The translations under genes were made by a program, and so were the position numbers. Of a DNA stretch of 64,000 bases, positions 10,362-19,470 are shown piece by piece. Source of the stretch: Pseudomonas oryzihabitans (GTDB lineage: Bacteria; Pseudomonadota; Gammaproteobacteria; Pseudomonadales; Pseudomonadaceae); NCBI RefSeq assembly GCF_006384975.1, contig NZ_CP021645.1:4740001-4804000 (forward strand). The letters run 5' to 3'. The stretch's first letter is position 1. Every line of letters starts with the position of its first letter. The notes under the pieces are model-generated. The model saw only the letters and a list, made by a program, of their open reading frames with translations. It was not told where the DNA came from and did no database searches.

Positions 10362-11495
10362 ATGACCTCTGCCGTACTGCGTCGCCAACGTCGGGCCACC
10401 TTTACCGTCTTTCTCGCCAATGGCTGCGGGATCGGCGGTTGGGCGGCGGCCATTCCCGAGCTCAAGCGCGATCTGGCGCTGGGAGACGGCCAGCTCAGTC
10501 TGGTACTGCTCGCCGTCGCCCTGGGCGCCATGCTCACCATGCCCTTCGCCGGCGTGCTGGTGCCGCGCCTGGGTGGTACCGGGCGGCTCACCCGCTGCAG
10601 CATCCTGGCCTTCGTGCTGGTGCTGAGCTGGCCGGGGGCCGCGCCGTCGCTCGCCTGGCTGTTGCCCTGCGCGCTGTTGCTGGGCGCCTGCAATGGGCTG
10701 ATCGACGTGGCCATGAATGCTCATGCCAGCGATGTGGAAAGTCGCTGGGACGGCCCCCTGATGTCGTCTTTCCATGCCGCCTTCAGCCTGGGCGGCTTTC
10801 TCGGGGCCGGCCTGGGGGCGCTGGTGCTGCATCTGGGGGCTTCGGCCTTTGCGGTGCTCCTGACGGCCGCGCTGGTGGCGTTGGTGTTGGCCCTGCCGGC
10901 TGCCCTGGCGCTGGACGAGGGGGATCGCAGCCCGGTGAGCCACGCCTTGCGGCTACCGGATCGGCGCGTGCTGGCGTTGGGCTTGATCGCCCTGGGGTGC
11001 CTGATGCTGGAAGGCGCCATGACCGACTGGAGCGCCGTCTACCTGGACCAGGTGGGCGGGGCGACACCGGTGGTCGCGACCCTCGGCTATGCCGCCTTTT
11101 CGCTGACCATGCTGATCGGGCGCCTCTGTGGCGATGGCATCCGGCGGCGCTTCGGTGGACCCCAGGTGATCTCTGGAGGTGCGCTGCTGGCCACTCTGGG
11201 ACTGGCCGTGGCGGTCCTGCTGCCGGCGCCCTGGACGGCGATCCTGGGCTTCGCCCTGGTCGGCCTGGGCCTCTCCAATGTGGTGCCGGCCGCTTTCAGC
11301 GCCGCGGGCCAGGTGGCCGAGACCCCGGCCACTGGCATTGCCATGACCGCTACCGCCGGCTACCTGGGGTTCCTGCTCGGCCCACCGCTGATCGGCGCCG
11401 TGGCGGGGCAGGTGGGACTAAGGGGCAGCCTGCTGCTGCTGACCCTGATCGGGGTGGCGGTGGCGCTGCTGGCGCTGCGCCAGCGCAAGACGTGA
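10362..11495 (+). CDS. MFS transporter, YbjJ-like
   Basis: A 377-residue major facilitator with 12 predicted membrane segments, starting RRQRRATFTVFLANGCGIGG and with GVLVPRLGGTGRLTR in the loop between helices 2 and 3. Length and pattern match the YbjJ-like sub-group, whose substrates are poorly known. It follows the DeoR regulator by 21 bases. DeoR regulators often respond to phosphorylated sugars, so a sugar or sugar-derivative substrate is possible but unproven. Confidence 0.88.
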   Translation: MTSAVLRRQRRATFTVFLANGCGIGGWAAAIPELKRDLALGDGQLSLVLLAVALGAMLTMPFAGVLVPRLGGTGRLTRCSILAFVLVLSWPGAAPSLAWLLPCALLLGACNGLIDVAMNAHASDVESRWDGPLMSSFHAAFSLGGFLGAGLGALVLHLGASAFAVLLTAALVALVLALPAALALDEGDRSPVSHALRLPDRRVLALGLIALGCLMLEGAMTDWSAVYLDQVGGATPVVATLGYAAFSLTMLIGRLCGDGIRRRFGGPQVISGGALLATLGLAVAVLLPAPWTAILGFALVGLGLSNVVPAAFSAAGQVAETPATGIAMTATAGYLGFLLGPPLIGAVAGQVGLRGSLLLLTLIGVAVALLALRQRKT

Positions 11496-11561
11496 GGTCG
11501 ATCCAGGGAACCCCGCTGCGCTGAGCAGACCCAAGGAGAACGGAAAGACAAGGAGGCGGCC

Positions 11562-13610
11562 ATGACGCGCCCACGCAAGATCCTCGCCTGGTTGCTGGGA
11601 ATCATCCTGCTGCTGCTCTTGGTGCTGGTGGTGGTATTGGCCACCTTCGACTGGAATCGACTCAAGCCGACCCTCAACGAGCAGGTGTCGAGCGCCTTGC
11701 ACCGGCCGTTTGCCATCGAGGGCAATCTGGGCGTGGTCTGGCAACGTGAGCCCGACCAGGGTGGCTGGCGCGCCTGGATTCCCTGGCCGCACATCGCCGC
11801 CGAAGACCTGACCCTCGGCAATCCGGACTGGGCCAAGGAGAAGACCTTCGTCCATCTCGACCGGGTGCAGCTAAGGATCTCGCCGCTGGCGCTGCTGGCC
11901 AAGCAGATCTACATCCCGCGCATCGCTCTCACCCGGCCGGTAGTCAATGCCCAACGCCTCGCCGATGGCCGCAACAGCTGGACCTTCGAGACCGCCGAGA
12001 AGGAGCCCAAGGCCGAGCCTTCGGCCTGGACGGTGGACATCGGCACCATCGGTTTCGATGCCGGCCAGGTCAGTTTCGACGATGCCCAGACCGCGACCCA
12101 GCTGCGTGCGCGGATTACCTCGCTGGATGCACCCATCGCCTACGCCGATCTGGTCGGCAAGCAGGGCACCTCGCGCCAGCGGGCCAACGTCAAGCAGACC
12201 CAGGCCTTCCAGTTCGCCGTGGCGGTGGAGGGTCGCTACAAGCAGGTACCGGTCAGCGGCCGTGGCCAGATCGGCGGGCTGCTGGCGCTGCAGGATGCCG
12301 CTACGCCGTTCCCGATCCAGCTCGACGCCCGCGCCGGGGAGACCCGCGTCCAGCTGTTCGGCACCCTGACCGATCCGCGGCGCCTGGGCGCGCTGGACCT
12401 GCATCTGGTGCTGGAAGGCAAGAGCCTGGCGCAGCTCTATCCGCTGACCGGCGTCACCCTGCCGGAGACGGCGCCCTATGCCACCGATGGCCATCTCACG
12501 GTCAAGCTCAACGATCCGGCCGGTGCCCGTTTCAGCTACGAAGACTTCAATGGCCGGGTGGGCAAGAGCGACTTGCACGGCGACGTACTGTTCACCAGTG
12601 GCCAGCCGCGACCCAAGCTCAGCGGCACCCTGAGGTCCGATCAGTTGCTGTTCGAAGACCTGGCACCGCTGATCGGTGCCGATACCAAGGAGCAGCAAGT
12701 CGCCAAGGGTGAGACCAGCAAGCAGCCGGCGAACAAGGTATTGCCGGTATCCGAATTCCGCACCGAGCGCTGGCGGGCCATGGATGCGGACGTCCGCTTC
12801 ACCGGCAAGCGCATCGTGCAGAACGCGCAACTGCCGATCACCGATCTCAACACCCATGTCCGCCTGACCGACGGGGTATTGCTGCTCGATCCCCTGCGCT
12901 TCGGGGTGGCGGGGGGCGACCTGAACACCACGGTGCGCCTGGAGGGCAACAAGACGCCCATGCCGGGGCGGGTCGATCTGCACGTGCGCCGGGTCAAGCT
13001 GAACCAGTTGTTCCCCGCCGTGGAAACCATGAAGCGCAGCATGGGTGAGCTCAATGGCGATGCGACCCTGAGCGGCACCGGCAATTCGGTGGCGGCCCTG
13101 CTCGGCACCAGTGACGGCGAGCTCAAGCTGCTGATGAACGATGGCCGAATCAGCCGCAGCCTGATGGAACTGGCCGGTCTCAACGTGGGCAACTACCTGG
13201 TCGACCGCCTGTTCGGTGATGACGAGGTGGAGATCAACTGTGCGGTTGCCGATCTCGACTTCAAGAAGGGTCTGGTGACGCCCCAGGTGTTCGTGCTCGA
13301 CACCGAGAACGCCCTGATCAACGTCACGGGCAGCATCAACCTGGCGACCGAACAGCTGGATCTCACCATAGATCCCCACAGCAAGGGGCTGCGCATCTTC
13401 TCCCTACGCTCGCCGCTCTATGTGCGCGGCACCCTGAAGAATCCTTCGCCAGGCGTGAAGGCGCTGCCGCTAGCCGCACGCGGCGCGGCGGCGGCCTTGC
13501 TGGCGACCTTCGCTGCACCGGCCGCTGGCCTGCTGGCGCTGGTGGCGCCGAGCAACGAGCAGGGCGCCCAATGCAGTGCGCTGTTGCAGCAGATGCGGGC
13601 GGGGCGTTGA
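11562..13610 (+). CDS. AsmA family protein
   Basis: A 682-residue envelope protein of the AsmA/YhjG type. It has one N-terminal membrane segment (about residues 7-28, ILAWLLGIILLLLLVLVVV) followed by FDWNRLKPTLNEQVSSALHR, the classic AsmA start. The rest is a long periplasmic beta-rich region; the C-terminal part carries the conserved TLSGTGNSVAALLGTSDGEL and GSINLATEQLDLTIDP. AsmA-like proteins bridge the inner and outer membrane and are linked to phospholipid transport and outer-membrane homeostasis. It follows the MFS gene by 66 bases and may have its own promoter. Its stop is followed by 289 bases without a gene. Confidence 0.92.
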   Translation: MTRPRKILAWLLGIILLLLLVLVVVLATFDWNRLKPTLNEQVSSALHRPFAIEGNLGVVWQREPDQGGWRAWIPWPHIAAEDLTLGNPDWAKEKTFVHLDRVQLRISPLALLAKQIYIPRIALTRPVVNAQRLADGRNSWTFETAEKEPKAEPSAWTVDIGTIGFDAGQVSFDDAQTATQLRARITSLDAPIAYADLVGKQGTSRQRANVKQTQAFQFAVAVEGRYKQVPVSGRGQIGGLLALQDAATPFPIQLDARAGETRVQLFGTLTDPRRLGALDLHLVLEGKSLAQLYPLTGVTLPETAPYATDGHLTVKLNDPAGARFSYEDFNGRVGKSDLHGDVLFTSGQPRPKLSGTLRSDQLLFEDLAPLIGADTKEQQVAKGETSKQPANKVLPVSEFRTERWRAMDADVRFTGKRIVQNAQLPITDLNTHVRLTDGVLLLDPLRFGVAGGDLNTTVRLEGNKTPMPGRVDLHVRRVKLNQLFPAVETMKRSMGELNGDATLSGTGNSVAALLGTSDGELKLLMNDGRISRSLMELAGLNVGNYLVDRLFGDDEVEINCAVADLDFKKGLVTPQVFVLDTENALINVTGSINLATEQLDLTIDPHSKGLRIFSLRSPLYVRGTLKNPSPGVKALPLAARGAAAALLATFAAPAAGLLALVAPSNEQGAQCSALLQQMRAGR

Positions 13611-13899
13611 GTGAAAGGGCGCCCTTGAGTGGCCAGGGCTGGCGGCGCCTTTCATGCGTGGCCGGCTTTGCCTCGTCTCGCCCTGGCCCTGCCGCAGGCG
13701 GTCGGGGCGCCTGATTCAGACGAAGGGCTTAACCGCCCAAGGATCATTCGGCGGATTTTTGAAGCGCCGTGCTAGAGCCTTTGCGCGGGACTTGACAGAT
13801 GACCGTTCGGCGGCAGGTGGGGAGTGGCAAAGAACCGCTCTGGTTGCTCAGGCTCTATAGAAGTAACCCGAGTCGGGCAGCCTTTCGCGGAGATCTCTC

Positions 13900-14136
13900 A
13901 TGCGTGACGACACCGATAGCCATTACGAAATCCACTACAAGTTGCTGGGCGAGAGTTACACCGACCGTATCAGCAATCTGGACGTACCCATTACCGACGT
14001 GGTCCGCGATCTGGCCTGCCGGCACCTGGATGCGATCAACGACGAGCGCTTCCAACTGGCCGACATCGAGTCCGGCCAGGCGCTGGTGGCGCTGCACGAC
14101 GTCTCCATCCATCGCGTTTCGCCGGAAGCGCCATGA
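13900..14136 (+). CDS. Small conserved-type protein, unknown function
   Basis: A 78-residue acidic, soluble protein (HYEIHYKLLGESYTDRISNL, DVPITDVVRDLACRHLDAIN). No known domain is recognised. GGAGATCTC precedes the ATG as a weak ribosome site. The stop overlaps the start of the lipoprotein gene by four bases, so this and the next two genes form one operon. Tight linkage to a Rho_N-module protein of the type also found at 7565 suggests a shared stress regulon, which is inference. Confidence 0.72.
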   Translation: MRDDTDSHYEIHYKLLGESYTDRISNLDVPITDVVRDLACRHLDAINDERFQLADIESGQALVALHDVSIHRVSPEAP

Positions 14137-14354
14137 GTCGCGGTCTGCGCTGTGGATTGCTGGCGCTGGTCGTACTGGGCCTTGCTGCCTGTTCCACCGA
14201 GACAGTGGTGACCTTGCAGGATGGCACCCAGTACATCACCGAGGATAGACCTAATACCAAGACGGCCGACGGCTTCTATGAATTCACCGACGTGGCGGGT
14301 CGCCATGTACGGGTGAAGGCGAGTGACGTGGCCACCATCAAAGCGGAAGACTGA
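14133..14354 (+). CDS. YgdI/YgdR family lipoprotein
   Basis: A 73-residue lipoprotein precursor. The signal peptide ends in the lipobox LAAC, with the lipidated cysteine at residue 20. The mature part (VVTLQDGTQYITEDRPNTK, then GFYEFTDVAGRHVRVKASDV) is the small SH3-like fold of the YgdI/YgdR family, whose function is unknown. It is the middle gene of a three-gene operon. Confidence 0.9.
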   Translation: MSRGLRCGLLALVVLGLAACSTETVVTLQDGTQYITEDRPNTKTADGFYEFTDVAGRHVRVKASDVATIKAED

Positions 14355-14367
14355 CGAGGAGACTGCC

Positions 14368-14769
14368 ATGCCCCGCGGCGACAAGTCCAAGTACAGCGAC
14401 AAACAGGAACGCAAGGCCGAGCACATCGAGGAGAGCTACGAGAAGAAGGGCGTCTCCAAGGATGAAGCCGAAGCGCGGGCCTGGGCGACGGTGAACAAGC
14501 AGTCCGGCGGTGGCGAAAAGGCGGGCTCCGGCAAGAGCAAGAGCGGTACCGCCAAGCGCGCGGATCGCAAGGACTCGGCCCGGCGTGCGGTGGCGACCAA
14601 GCAGGGGCAATCGCCCAACAGCGGCCGCTCCTCGGCGCGGCGCTCCCGTAGCGGCAGCACCTCGCTTAGTGACCTGACCCGCGATGAGCTGGTGAAAAAG
14701 GCGGCTGAACAGAATGTGCGCGGCCGTTCGCGGATGAAGAAGGACGAGCTGATTCGCGCCCTGAGCTGA
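14368..14769 (+). CDS. Basic hydrophilic protein with Rho_N/SAP-like C-terminus
   Basis: A 133-residue lysine/serine/arginine-rich protein. The N-terminus (KYSDKQERKAEHIEESYEKK, then GVSKDEAEARAWATVNKQSG) resembles proteins often annotated as plasmid-stabilisation proteins. A low-complexity basic linker follows. The C-terminal module (LTRDELVKKAAEQNVRGRS, RMKKDELIRAL) is nearly the same as in the protein encoded at 7565. The ATG at 14368 has GAGGAG upstream; an extension back to 14323 overlaps the lipoprotein gene and is unlikely. Nucleic-acid binding is an inference from the module. A terminator follows directly. Confidence 0.82.
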   Translation: MPRGDKSKYSDKQERKAEHIEESYEKKGVSKDEAEARAWATVNKQSGGGEKAGSGKSKSGTAKRADRKDSARRAVATKQGQSPNSGRSSARRSRSGSTSLSDLTRDELVKKAAEQNVRGRSRMKKDELIRALS

Positions 14770-14783
14770 GGCTCTGGTAGGCA

Positions 14784-14816
14784 CAAAAAAGCCGGACAGT
14801 GTCCGGCTTTTTCTTT
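14784..14816. terminator. Bidirectional terminator between convergent genes
   Basis: AAAAGCCGGAC / GTCCGGCTTTT stem with a three-base loop, flanked by A-run and T-run. It serves the + strand operon ending at 14769 and the - strand rlmI gene ending at 14827. Confidence 0.92.
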
Positions 14817-14826
14817 GCCTGGCGCC

Positions 14827-16020
14827 TTAGCTGGGCAGCAGGCGGCAGGTCAGGCTCTTGATGTAGCGGGTTTCCGGGATCGCCGGGTGTACCGGGTGGT
14901 CCGGGCCCTGGGCGCCGCGTTCGAGGATCTGCAGGTTGCGATCCAGATGACGGGCGCTGCCGAGCAGGATGTTCTGCAGGTCATCTTCCGGCAGGTGCAT
15001 GGAGCAGGAGGCGCTGACCAGGATGCCGTCCTTGTTGAGCAGGCGCATGGCCTGTTCGTTGAGGCGGCGATAGGCGGCCTCGCCGTTCTTCAGGTCCTTG
15101 CGCTTCTTGATGAAGGCGGGCGGGTCGGCGACGATGACGTCGAAACGCTCGTCACCGGCCTTGAGCTCCTTGAGCGCCTCGAAGACATCGCCTTCGACGC
15201 ACACCAGCTTTTCCGCCAGGCCATTGAGGGTGGCATTGCGCTCTACGCCATCCAGGGCGAAGCCCGAGGCGTCCACGCACATGACTTCGCTGGCGCCGAA
15301 GGCCGCGGCCTGCACGCCCCAGCCACCGATGTAGCTGAACAGGTCGAGCACCCGCTTGCCTTCGACATAGGGCGCCAGGCGCGCACGATTCAGGCGGTGG
15401 TCATAGAACCAGCCGGTCTTCTGGCCTTCGCGCACCGGGGCTTCGAAGCGCACGCCGTTCTCTTCCAGCGCCACCCAGTCGGGCACCTCGCCGTAGGCGA
15501 CTTCCACGTAGCTGCCGAGGCCTTCGGCGGCGCGGGCGCTGCCATCGTTCTTCCACAGCACGCCCTGGGGTTTGAACACCTGCAGCAGGGCGGCGAGGAT
15601 GGCGTCGCGCTGGCGTTCCATGGTCGCCGAGGCGATCTGCACCACCAGGATGTCGTTGAAGCGATCCACCACCAGGCCGGGCAAGAGGTCCGAATCGCCG
15701 TAGACCAGGCGATAGCAGTGGCTGCCGAATAGCCGCTCGCGCAGGCTCAGGGCGACCTTGAAGCGATGCACCAGCAGCGACTTGTCCAGCTCGTAGCCGG
15801 TGTCACGGGAGAACAGGCGGGCGCAGATGAGGTTGTTGGGCGACAGGGCCACCACGCCCAGCGGCTTGCCGCTGGTGGTTTCCAGGATGGCTTGGTCGCC
15901 CGGCTCGAAGGCGGTGAGCGGCGTGGCGACGACGTCCACCTCGTTGCTGTACACCCAGAGGTGCCCGGCGCGCAAACGGCGGTCGGCATTGGCTTTGAGG
16001 CGCAGGCGAGGCAGGGTCAT
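14827..16020 (-). CDS. rlmI: 23S rRNA (cytosine-C5)-methyltransferase RlmI
   Basis: A 397-residue S-adenosylmethionine-dependent enzyme that methylates C1962 of 23S rRNA. The N-terminal PUA-like domain (RRLRAGHLWVYSNEVDVVAT) and EEHP-type middle domain are followed by a Rossmann methyltransferase domain with motif I VLDLFSYIGGWGVQAAAFGA and motif IV DVIVADPPAF. The catalytic cysteine region ILVSASCSMHL fits the m5C class. The ATG at 16020 has a GGAGA site in front; an upstream in-frame start at 16071 is less likely. It converges on the Rho_N-module operon. Confidence 0.93.
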   Translation of the reverse strand: MTLPRLRLKANADRRLRAGHLWVYSNEVDVVATPLTAFEPGDQAILETTSGKPLGVVALSPNNLICARLFSRDTGYELDKSLLVHRFKVALSLRERLFGSHCYRLVYGDSDLLPGLVVDRFNDILVVQIASATMERQRDAILAALLQVFKPQGVLWKNDGSARAAEGLGSYVEVAYGEVPDWVALEENGVRFEAPVREGQKTGWFYDHRLNRARLAPYVEGKRVLDLFSYIGGWGVQAAAFGASEVMCVDASGFALDGVERNATLNGLAEKLVCVEGDVFEALKELKAGDERFDVIVADPPAFIKKRKDLKNGEAAYRRLNEQAMRLLNKDGILVSASCSMHLPEDDLQNILLGSARHLDRNLQILERGAQGPDHPVHPAIPETRYIKSLTCRLLPS

Positions 16021-16087
16021 GAAGGTCTCCGGCGAAGGGGGCAAAAGCGCGGAATTATAGCGCAAAGCCACCCGCCTGGCCCGGCCG

Positions 16088-16327
16088 TCAGTCCTGCTGG
16101 CTGACCTCGATGTCGCTCAGACCGGCTTCCTGGGCGCGGCGGGCGATGCTCGGCTGGGCATGACGCTCCCAGGGCGCATCGACCACCACCTGGGGTTCCT
16201 CGATGTGCTTGATCAGCAGTTGCAGCACGGCTTCTTCCTCGGTCACGGGCTCGAAGCTTTCCAGTTCGTGAGTGAGCGGCTCGCCGTTGAAGCGGTAGCG
16301 GATCTGGTAGTGATGCAGTCTGTGCAT
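16088..16327 (-). CDS. Small conserved-type protein, unknown function
   Basis: A 79-residue soluble protein (HHYQIRYRFNGEPLTHELES, then EEEAVLQLLIKHIE). It resembles small pseudomonad proteins of unknown function. It lies on the - strand between cueR and rlmI, separated from rlmI by 67 bases, so it could share a transcript with it. Its beginning YQIRYRFNGE is loosely similar to the start of the 78-residue protein encoded at 13900 (YEIHYKLLGE), which may be chance or a shared fold. Confidence 0.72.
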   Translation of the reverse strand: MHRLHHYQIRYRFNGEPLTHELESFEPVTEEEAVLQLLIKHIEEPQVVVDAPWERHAQPSIARRAQEAGLSDIEVSQQD

Positions 16328-16386
16328 GGACTAGACCTCGGCAGTGGGGGATAGAAAATGGACCCCGCGGGCCGTCGGCGGTTGCG

Positions 16387-16773
16387 TCAGCCGCCGAGCG
16401 TATCGAGGATGGGGCAGTCGGGGCGGGTATCGCCATGGCAGCAGGAGACCAGGTCGCCCAGGGTGCTGCGCAGGCGGCTCAGCTCGGCGATCTTCAGATC
16501 CAGTTCGGCGATGTGCCGCTTGGCCAGTGCCTTGACGTCGGCGCTGGCGCGTTGCCGGTCCTGCCAGAGGCTGAGCAACTGGCGGATCTCTTCCAGGCTG
16601 AAGCCCAGCTCCCGCGAGCGACGGACGAAGGCCAGCACCCGCAGGTCTTCCGCGCCGTACTGGCGATAGCCGCTGTCGGTCCGGCCGGCGGGGGCCAGCA
16701 GCCCGATTCGCTCGTAGTAACGCAGCATCTTGGGGGTGAGCCCGCTGGCCTTGGCGGCCTGGCCGATGTTCAT
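16387..16773 (-). CDS. cueR: Copper-responsive MerR-family regulator CueR
   Basis: A 128-residue MerR regulator. The N-terminal winged helix (MNIGQAAKASGLTPKMLRYY, ERIGLL) is typical of CueR. The metal-binding C-terminus has the loop C111-CHGDTRPD-C120, matching the two-cysteine Cu(I) site of the CueR group. The start codon overlaps the copA stop (ATGA), so cueR is co-transcribed as the second gene of copA-cueR. It probably acts on the palindrome at 19180-19214. Confidence 0.93.
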   Translation of the reverse strand: MNIGQAAKASGLTPKMLRYYERIGLLAPAGRTDSGYRQYGAEDLRVLAFVRRSRELGFSLEEIRQLLSLWQDRQRASADVKALAKRHIAELDLKIAELSRLRSTLGDLVSCCHGDTRPDCPILDTLGG

Positions 16774-19151
16774 GACGGGTGGTCTCCGGACGGGCGCCAG
16801 CGGCCGAGCAACAGGGCATTGGCCAGGACGCTGACGCTGGAAAAAGCCATGGCGGTACCGGCATAGACCGGATCGAGCAGGCCCAGGGCCGCCAGCGGCA
16901 GGCCGATGACATTGTAGATGAAGGCCCAGAACAGATTCTGGCGGATCTTGCGCTGGGTGCGGCGGGCGATGTCCAGCGCCGCCACCACCTGGCGCGGGTC
17001 TTCCTGCAAGAGGGTGATGCCGGCCGCATGGCGGGCAGCGGCAGTGCCCGAGCCCATGGCGATGCCCAGTTCGGCGGCGGCCAGCGCCGGAGCGTCGTTG
17101 AGGCCGTCGCCGACCATGGCGACGCCGCCCCGGGTGCCTTGCAGGCGAGCGACCACGGCGGCCTTGTCGGCGGGCAGCACCTCGGCCTCCCAGTGCTCGA
17201 TACCGAGCGTGGCCGCGACCTGGCGGGCGCTGCCACGGTTGTCGCCGGTCAGCAGCCAGCTGTCGATACCGTCCGCGCGCAGTTGGGCGATGGCGGCGGC
17301 GGCGCCGGGGCGCACCTCGTCGCCAAAGGCCAGCAGCCCCAGTACCCGTGATTGAACACCGGTTTCCAGCAACCAGGACAGGGTCAGGCCCTGGTCTTCC
17401 CAGGCCCGGGCAGTCTCGGCCAGGGCGCCGGCGTCCTGGCCCTGTTCGCCCAGCAGGCGGGCATTGCCCAGCAGCAGCGGGCGCATCTGCCAACTGCCCG
17501 CGAGGCCACGGCCGGGCAGGGCGCGGACGTCGCTGGCCGGTGGGGTGTCCAGGCCGCGTTCGCGACAGGCCGCCAGCACGGCGGCGGCTAGGGGATGCTC
17601 GCTGCCTCTTTGCAGGCTACCGGCCAGGCTCAGCAGTTCGCGCTCCTCGATGCCGGGTGCGGTGGCCAGCTGGCGCAGACTCAGCTGGCCGGCGGTGAGG
17701 GTGCCGGTCTTGTCGAAGACCACGGTGGTCACGCCCTGGGCGCGCTCCAGTGTCTCGGCGTCCTTGATCAGGATGCCGTGGCGCGCCGCCACCCCGGTAC
17801 CGGCCATCAGCGCGGCGGGCGTGGCTAGGCCCAGGGCACAGGGACAGGCGATGACCAGTACGGCGACGGCGGCGAGCAGGGCGGTTTCCAGGCTGTGGCC
17901 AGTCAGCAGCCAGCCGAGCAGCGTGACGAAGGCCAGGCTGACCACCACCGGGACGAAGATCCGGCTGATGCGGTCCACCAGCTGCTGGATGGGCGCCTTA
18001 GTGGCCTGGGCGTCTTCCACAAGGCGGATAATGCCGGCCAGCACGGATTCGCCGCCCAGGGCGGTGACTTCGATCTCCAGGTTGCCTTCGCCATTGATGG
18101 CGCCACCCACTACCTCGTCGCCGGGGCCCTTGGCGACGGGACGGCTCTCACCGGTGAGCAGGGCTTCGTCCACCTGGCTTTCGCCCTGGCGGATGCGGCC
18201 ATCGGCGGGGATGCGCTCGCCCGGGCGGATCTGCAGGCGATCACCCAGGCGCAGTCGGTTGAGGGCAACGTCCTCTGCGTTGCCGTTGGCATCCAGGCGG
18301 CGGGCCTGTTCGGGACGCAGGGCTTCCAGGGCGCGCAGGGCGGCACCGGTACGGCGCTTGGCGCGGGCTTCCAGGTATTTGCCGAGGCGGACCAGGGCGA
18401 TGACCATGGCCGCCGTCTCGAAATAGAGATGGGGGCTGTCCTTGACCAGCCAGAGATAGAGACTCAGGCCATAGGCGGCGCTGGTCCCCAGGGCGACCAG
18501 CACGTCCATGTTGCCGCTGCGGGCGCGCAGGGCATGCCAGGCGCCGCGATAGAAGCGGGCACCGACCAGGAACTGCACGGGAGTGGCGAGCAGGAATTGC
18601 AGCCAGGCGGGCGGCATCAGGTGCCAGCCGAGGGGGGCCAGCAGCATGGGCAGAACCAGGGGTGTGGCGAGCAGCAGCGCCAGGGCCAGTTCCAGCGGCT
18701 CCCAGGGCAACCCTTTACGGGCGACGGGGCCGTCTGCTTCGGCGAGGCGATCCTGGGCGCCGTAGCCTGCGGCTTCCACTGCGCCGATCAGGGTCTGGGT
18801 CTCGACCGCGGCCAGGGTCTTTACCCGGGCTCGCTCGCTGGCCAGATTGACCTCGGCCGAGAGGACGCCGGGAACGGCGCGCAAGGCCTTTTCGATGCGC
18901 CCGGCACAGCTGGCGCAGCTCATGCCGGACAAGGCCAGGTCGTGCTCGGCCTCGGCCACCTGGTAGCCGGCGGCGCTGACGGCCTCGGCCAGGGCCGGCG
19001 CCGCCTCGGCCGGGGCACTGACCCGCGCCTTTTCGCTGGCCAGGTTGACGCCCGCGGCGGTGACCGTTGGCACCTTCTGCAGGGCTCGCTCGACCCGCCC
19101 GGCGCAGGCCGCGCAGGTCATACCGGTGATGGAGAGTTCGAAGTCGTGCAT
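16770..19151 (-). CDS. copA: Cu(I)-exporting P1B-type ATPase CopA
   Basis: A 793-residue inner-membrane pump that exports Cu(I) to the periplasm. It has two N-terminal heavy-metal-associated domains with GMTCAAC (residues 10-16) and GMSCASC (76-82), eight predicted membrane helices, the phosphatase motif TGES (333-336), the membrane copper site CPC (436-438), the phosphorylated aspartate in DKTGT (480-484) and the hinge GDGLNDAP. The ATG at 19151 has AGAGG upstream; an in-frame ATG five codons earlier lacks a ribosome site. It is transcribed with cueR and divergently from copZ. Confidence 0.97.
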   Translation of the reverse strand: MHDFELSITGMTCAACAGRVERALQKVPTVTAAGVNLASEKARVSAPAEAAPALAEAVSAAGYQVAEAEHDLALSGMSCASCAGRIEKALRAVPGVLSAEVNLASERARVKTLAAVETQTLIGAVEAAGYGAQDRLAEADGPVARKGLPWEPLELALALLLATPLVLPMLLAPLGWHLMPPAWLQFLLATPVQFLVGARFYRGAWHALRARSGNMDVLVALGTSAAYGLSLYLWLVKDSPHLYFETAAMVIALVRLGKYLEARAKRRTGAALRALEALRPEQARRLDANGNAEDVALNRLRLGDRLQIRPGERIPADGRIRQGESQVDEALLTGESRPVAKGPGDEVVGGAINGEGNLEIEVTALGGESVLAGIIRLVEDAQATKAPIQQLVDRISRIFVPVVVSLAFVTLLGWLLTGHSLETALLAAVAVLVIACPCALGLATPAALMAGTGVAARHGILIKDAETLERAQGVTTVVFDKTGTLTAGQLSLRQLATAPGIEERELLSLAGSLQRGSEHPLAAAVLAACRERGLDTPPASDVRALPGRGLAGSWQMRPLLLGNARLLGEQGQDAGALAETARAWEDQGLTLSWLLETGVQSRVLGLLAFGDEVRPGAAAAIAQLRADGIDSWLLTGDNRGSARQVAATLGIEHWEAEVLPADKAAVVARLQGTRGGVAMVGDGLNDAPALAAAELGIAMGSGTAAARHAAGITLLQEDPRQVVAALDIARRTQRKIRQNLFWAFIYNVIGLPLAALGLLDPVYAGTAMAFSSVSVLANALLLGRWRPSGDHPS

Positions 19152-19179
19152 GGGGACCTCTGTCATCAGTGTTTCGCTC

Positions 19180-19214
19180 AGTGTTGACCTTGACCCGAGG
19201 TCAAGGTCAACACT
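19180..19214. promoter_or_regulatory. CueR-type operator between copA and copZ
   Basis: A perfect inverted repeat with 16-base arms AGTGTTGACCTTGACC / GGTCAAGGTCAACACT around CGA. MerR-family promoters place a dyad inside a 19-base spacer. Reading either way, TTGACC and AACACT are 19 bases apart, so both copA (-) and copZ (+) could use overlapping, symmetric promoters controlled by one CueR site. The site is directly visible; the assignment to CueR is by context. Confidence 0.8.
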
Positions 19215-19275
19215 GGAACCCTGTCCTGGCGTTGGCGTCAGGTGAGAGAGTCAGATCAATAGACAGGAGCAGACC

Positions 19276-19470
19276 ATGCACGTCATCAAAGTGATAGGAA
19301 TGAGTTGCGCCCATTGCGTGAGCGCCATTGAAGCCGCGGTTCTCAAGGTCGATTCCCGCGCCCGGGTGGAGGTGGACCTACAGGCGGGCGAGGTACGCAT
19401 CGACAGTGCCGAGCTGGACGCGCCCTTCCGCTCGGCCATCGAGCAGGCGGGTTATACCGTCGCGGGCTGA
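19276..19470 (+). CDS. copZ: Copper chaperone CopZ
   Basis: A 64-residue single heavy-metal-associated domain (MHVIKVIGMSCAHCVSAIEA). The GMSCAHC motif binds Cu(I). Such proteins carry copper in the cytoplasm to CopA or to the regulator. It is divergent from copA across the palindromic operator, has AGGAG upstream of the ATG, and its 3' end overlaps the convergent TetR gene by 19 bases. Confidence 0.93.
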   Translation: MHVIKVIGMSCAHCVSAIEAAVLKVDSRARVEVDLQAGEVRIDSAELDAPFRSAIEQAGYTVAG

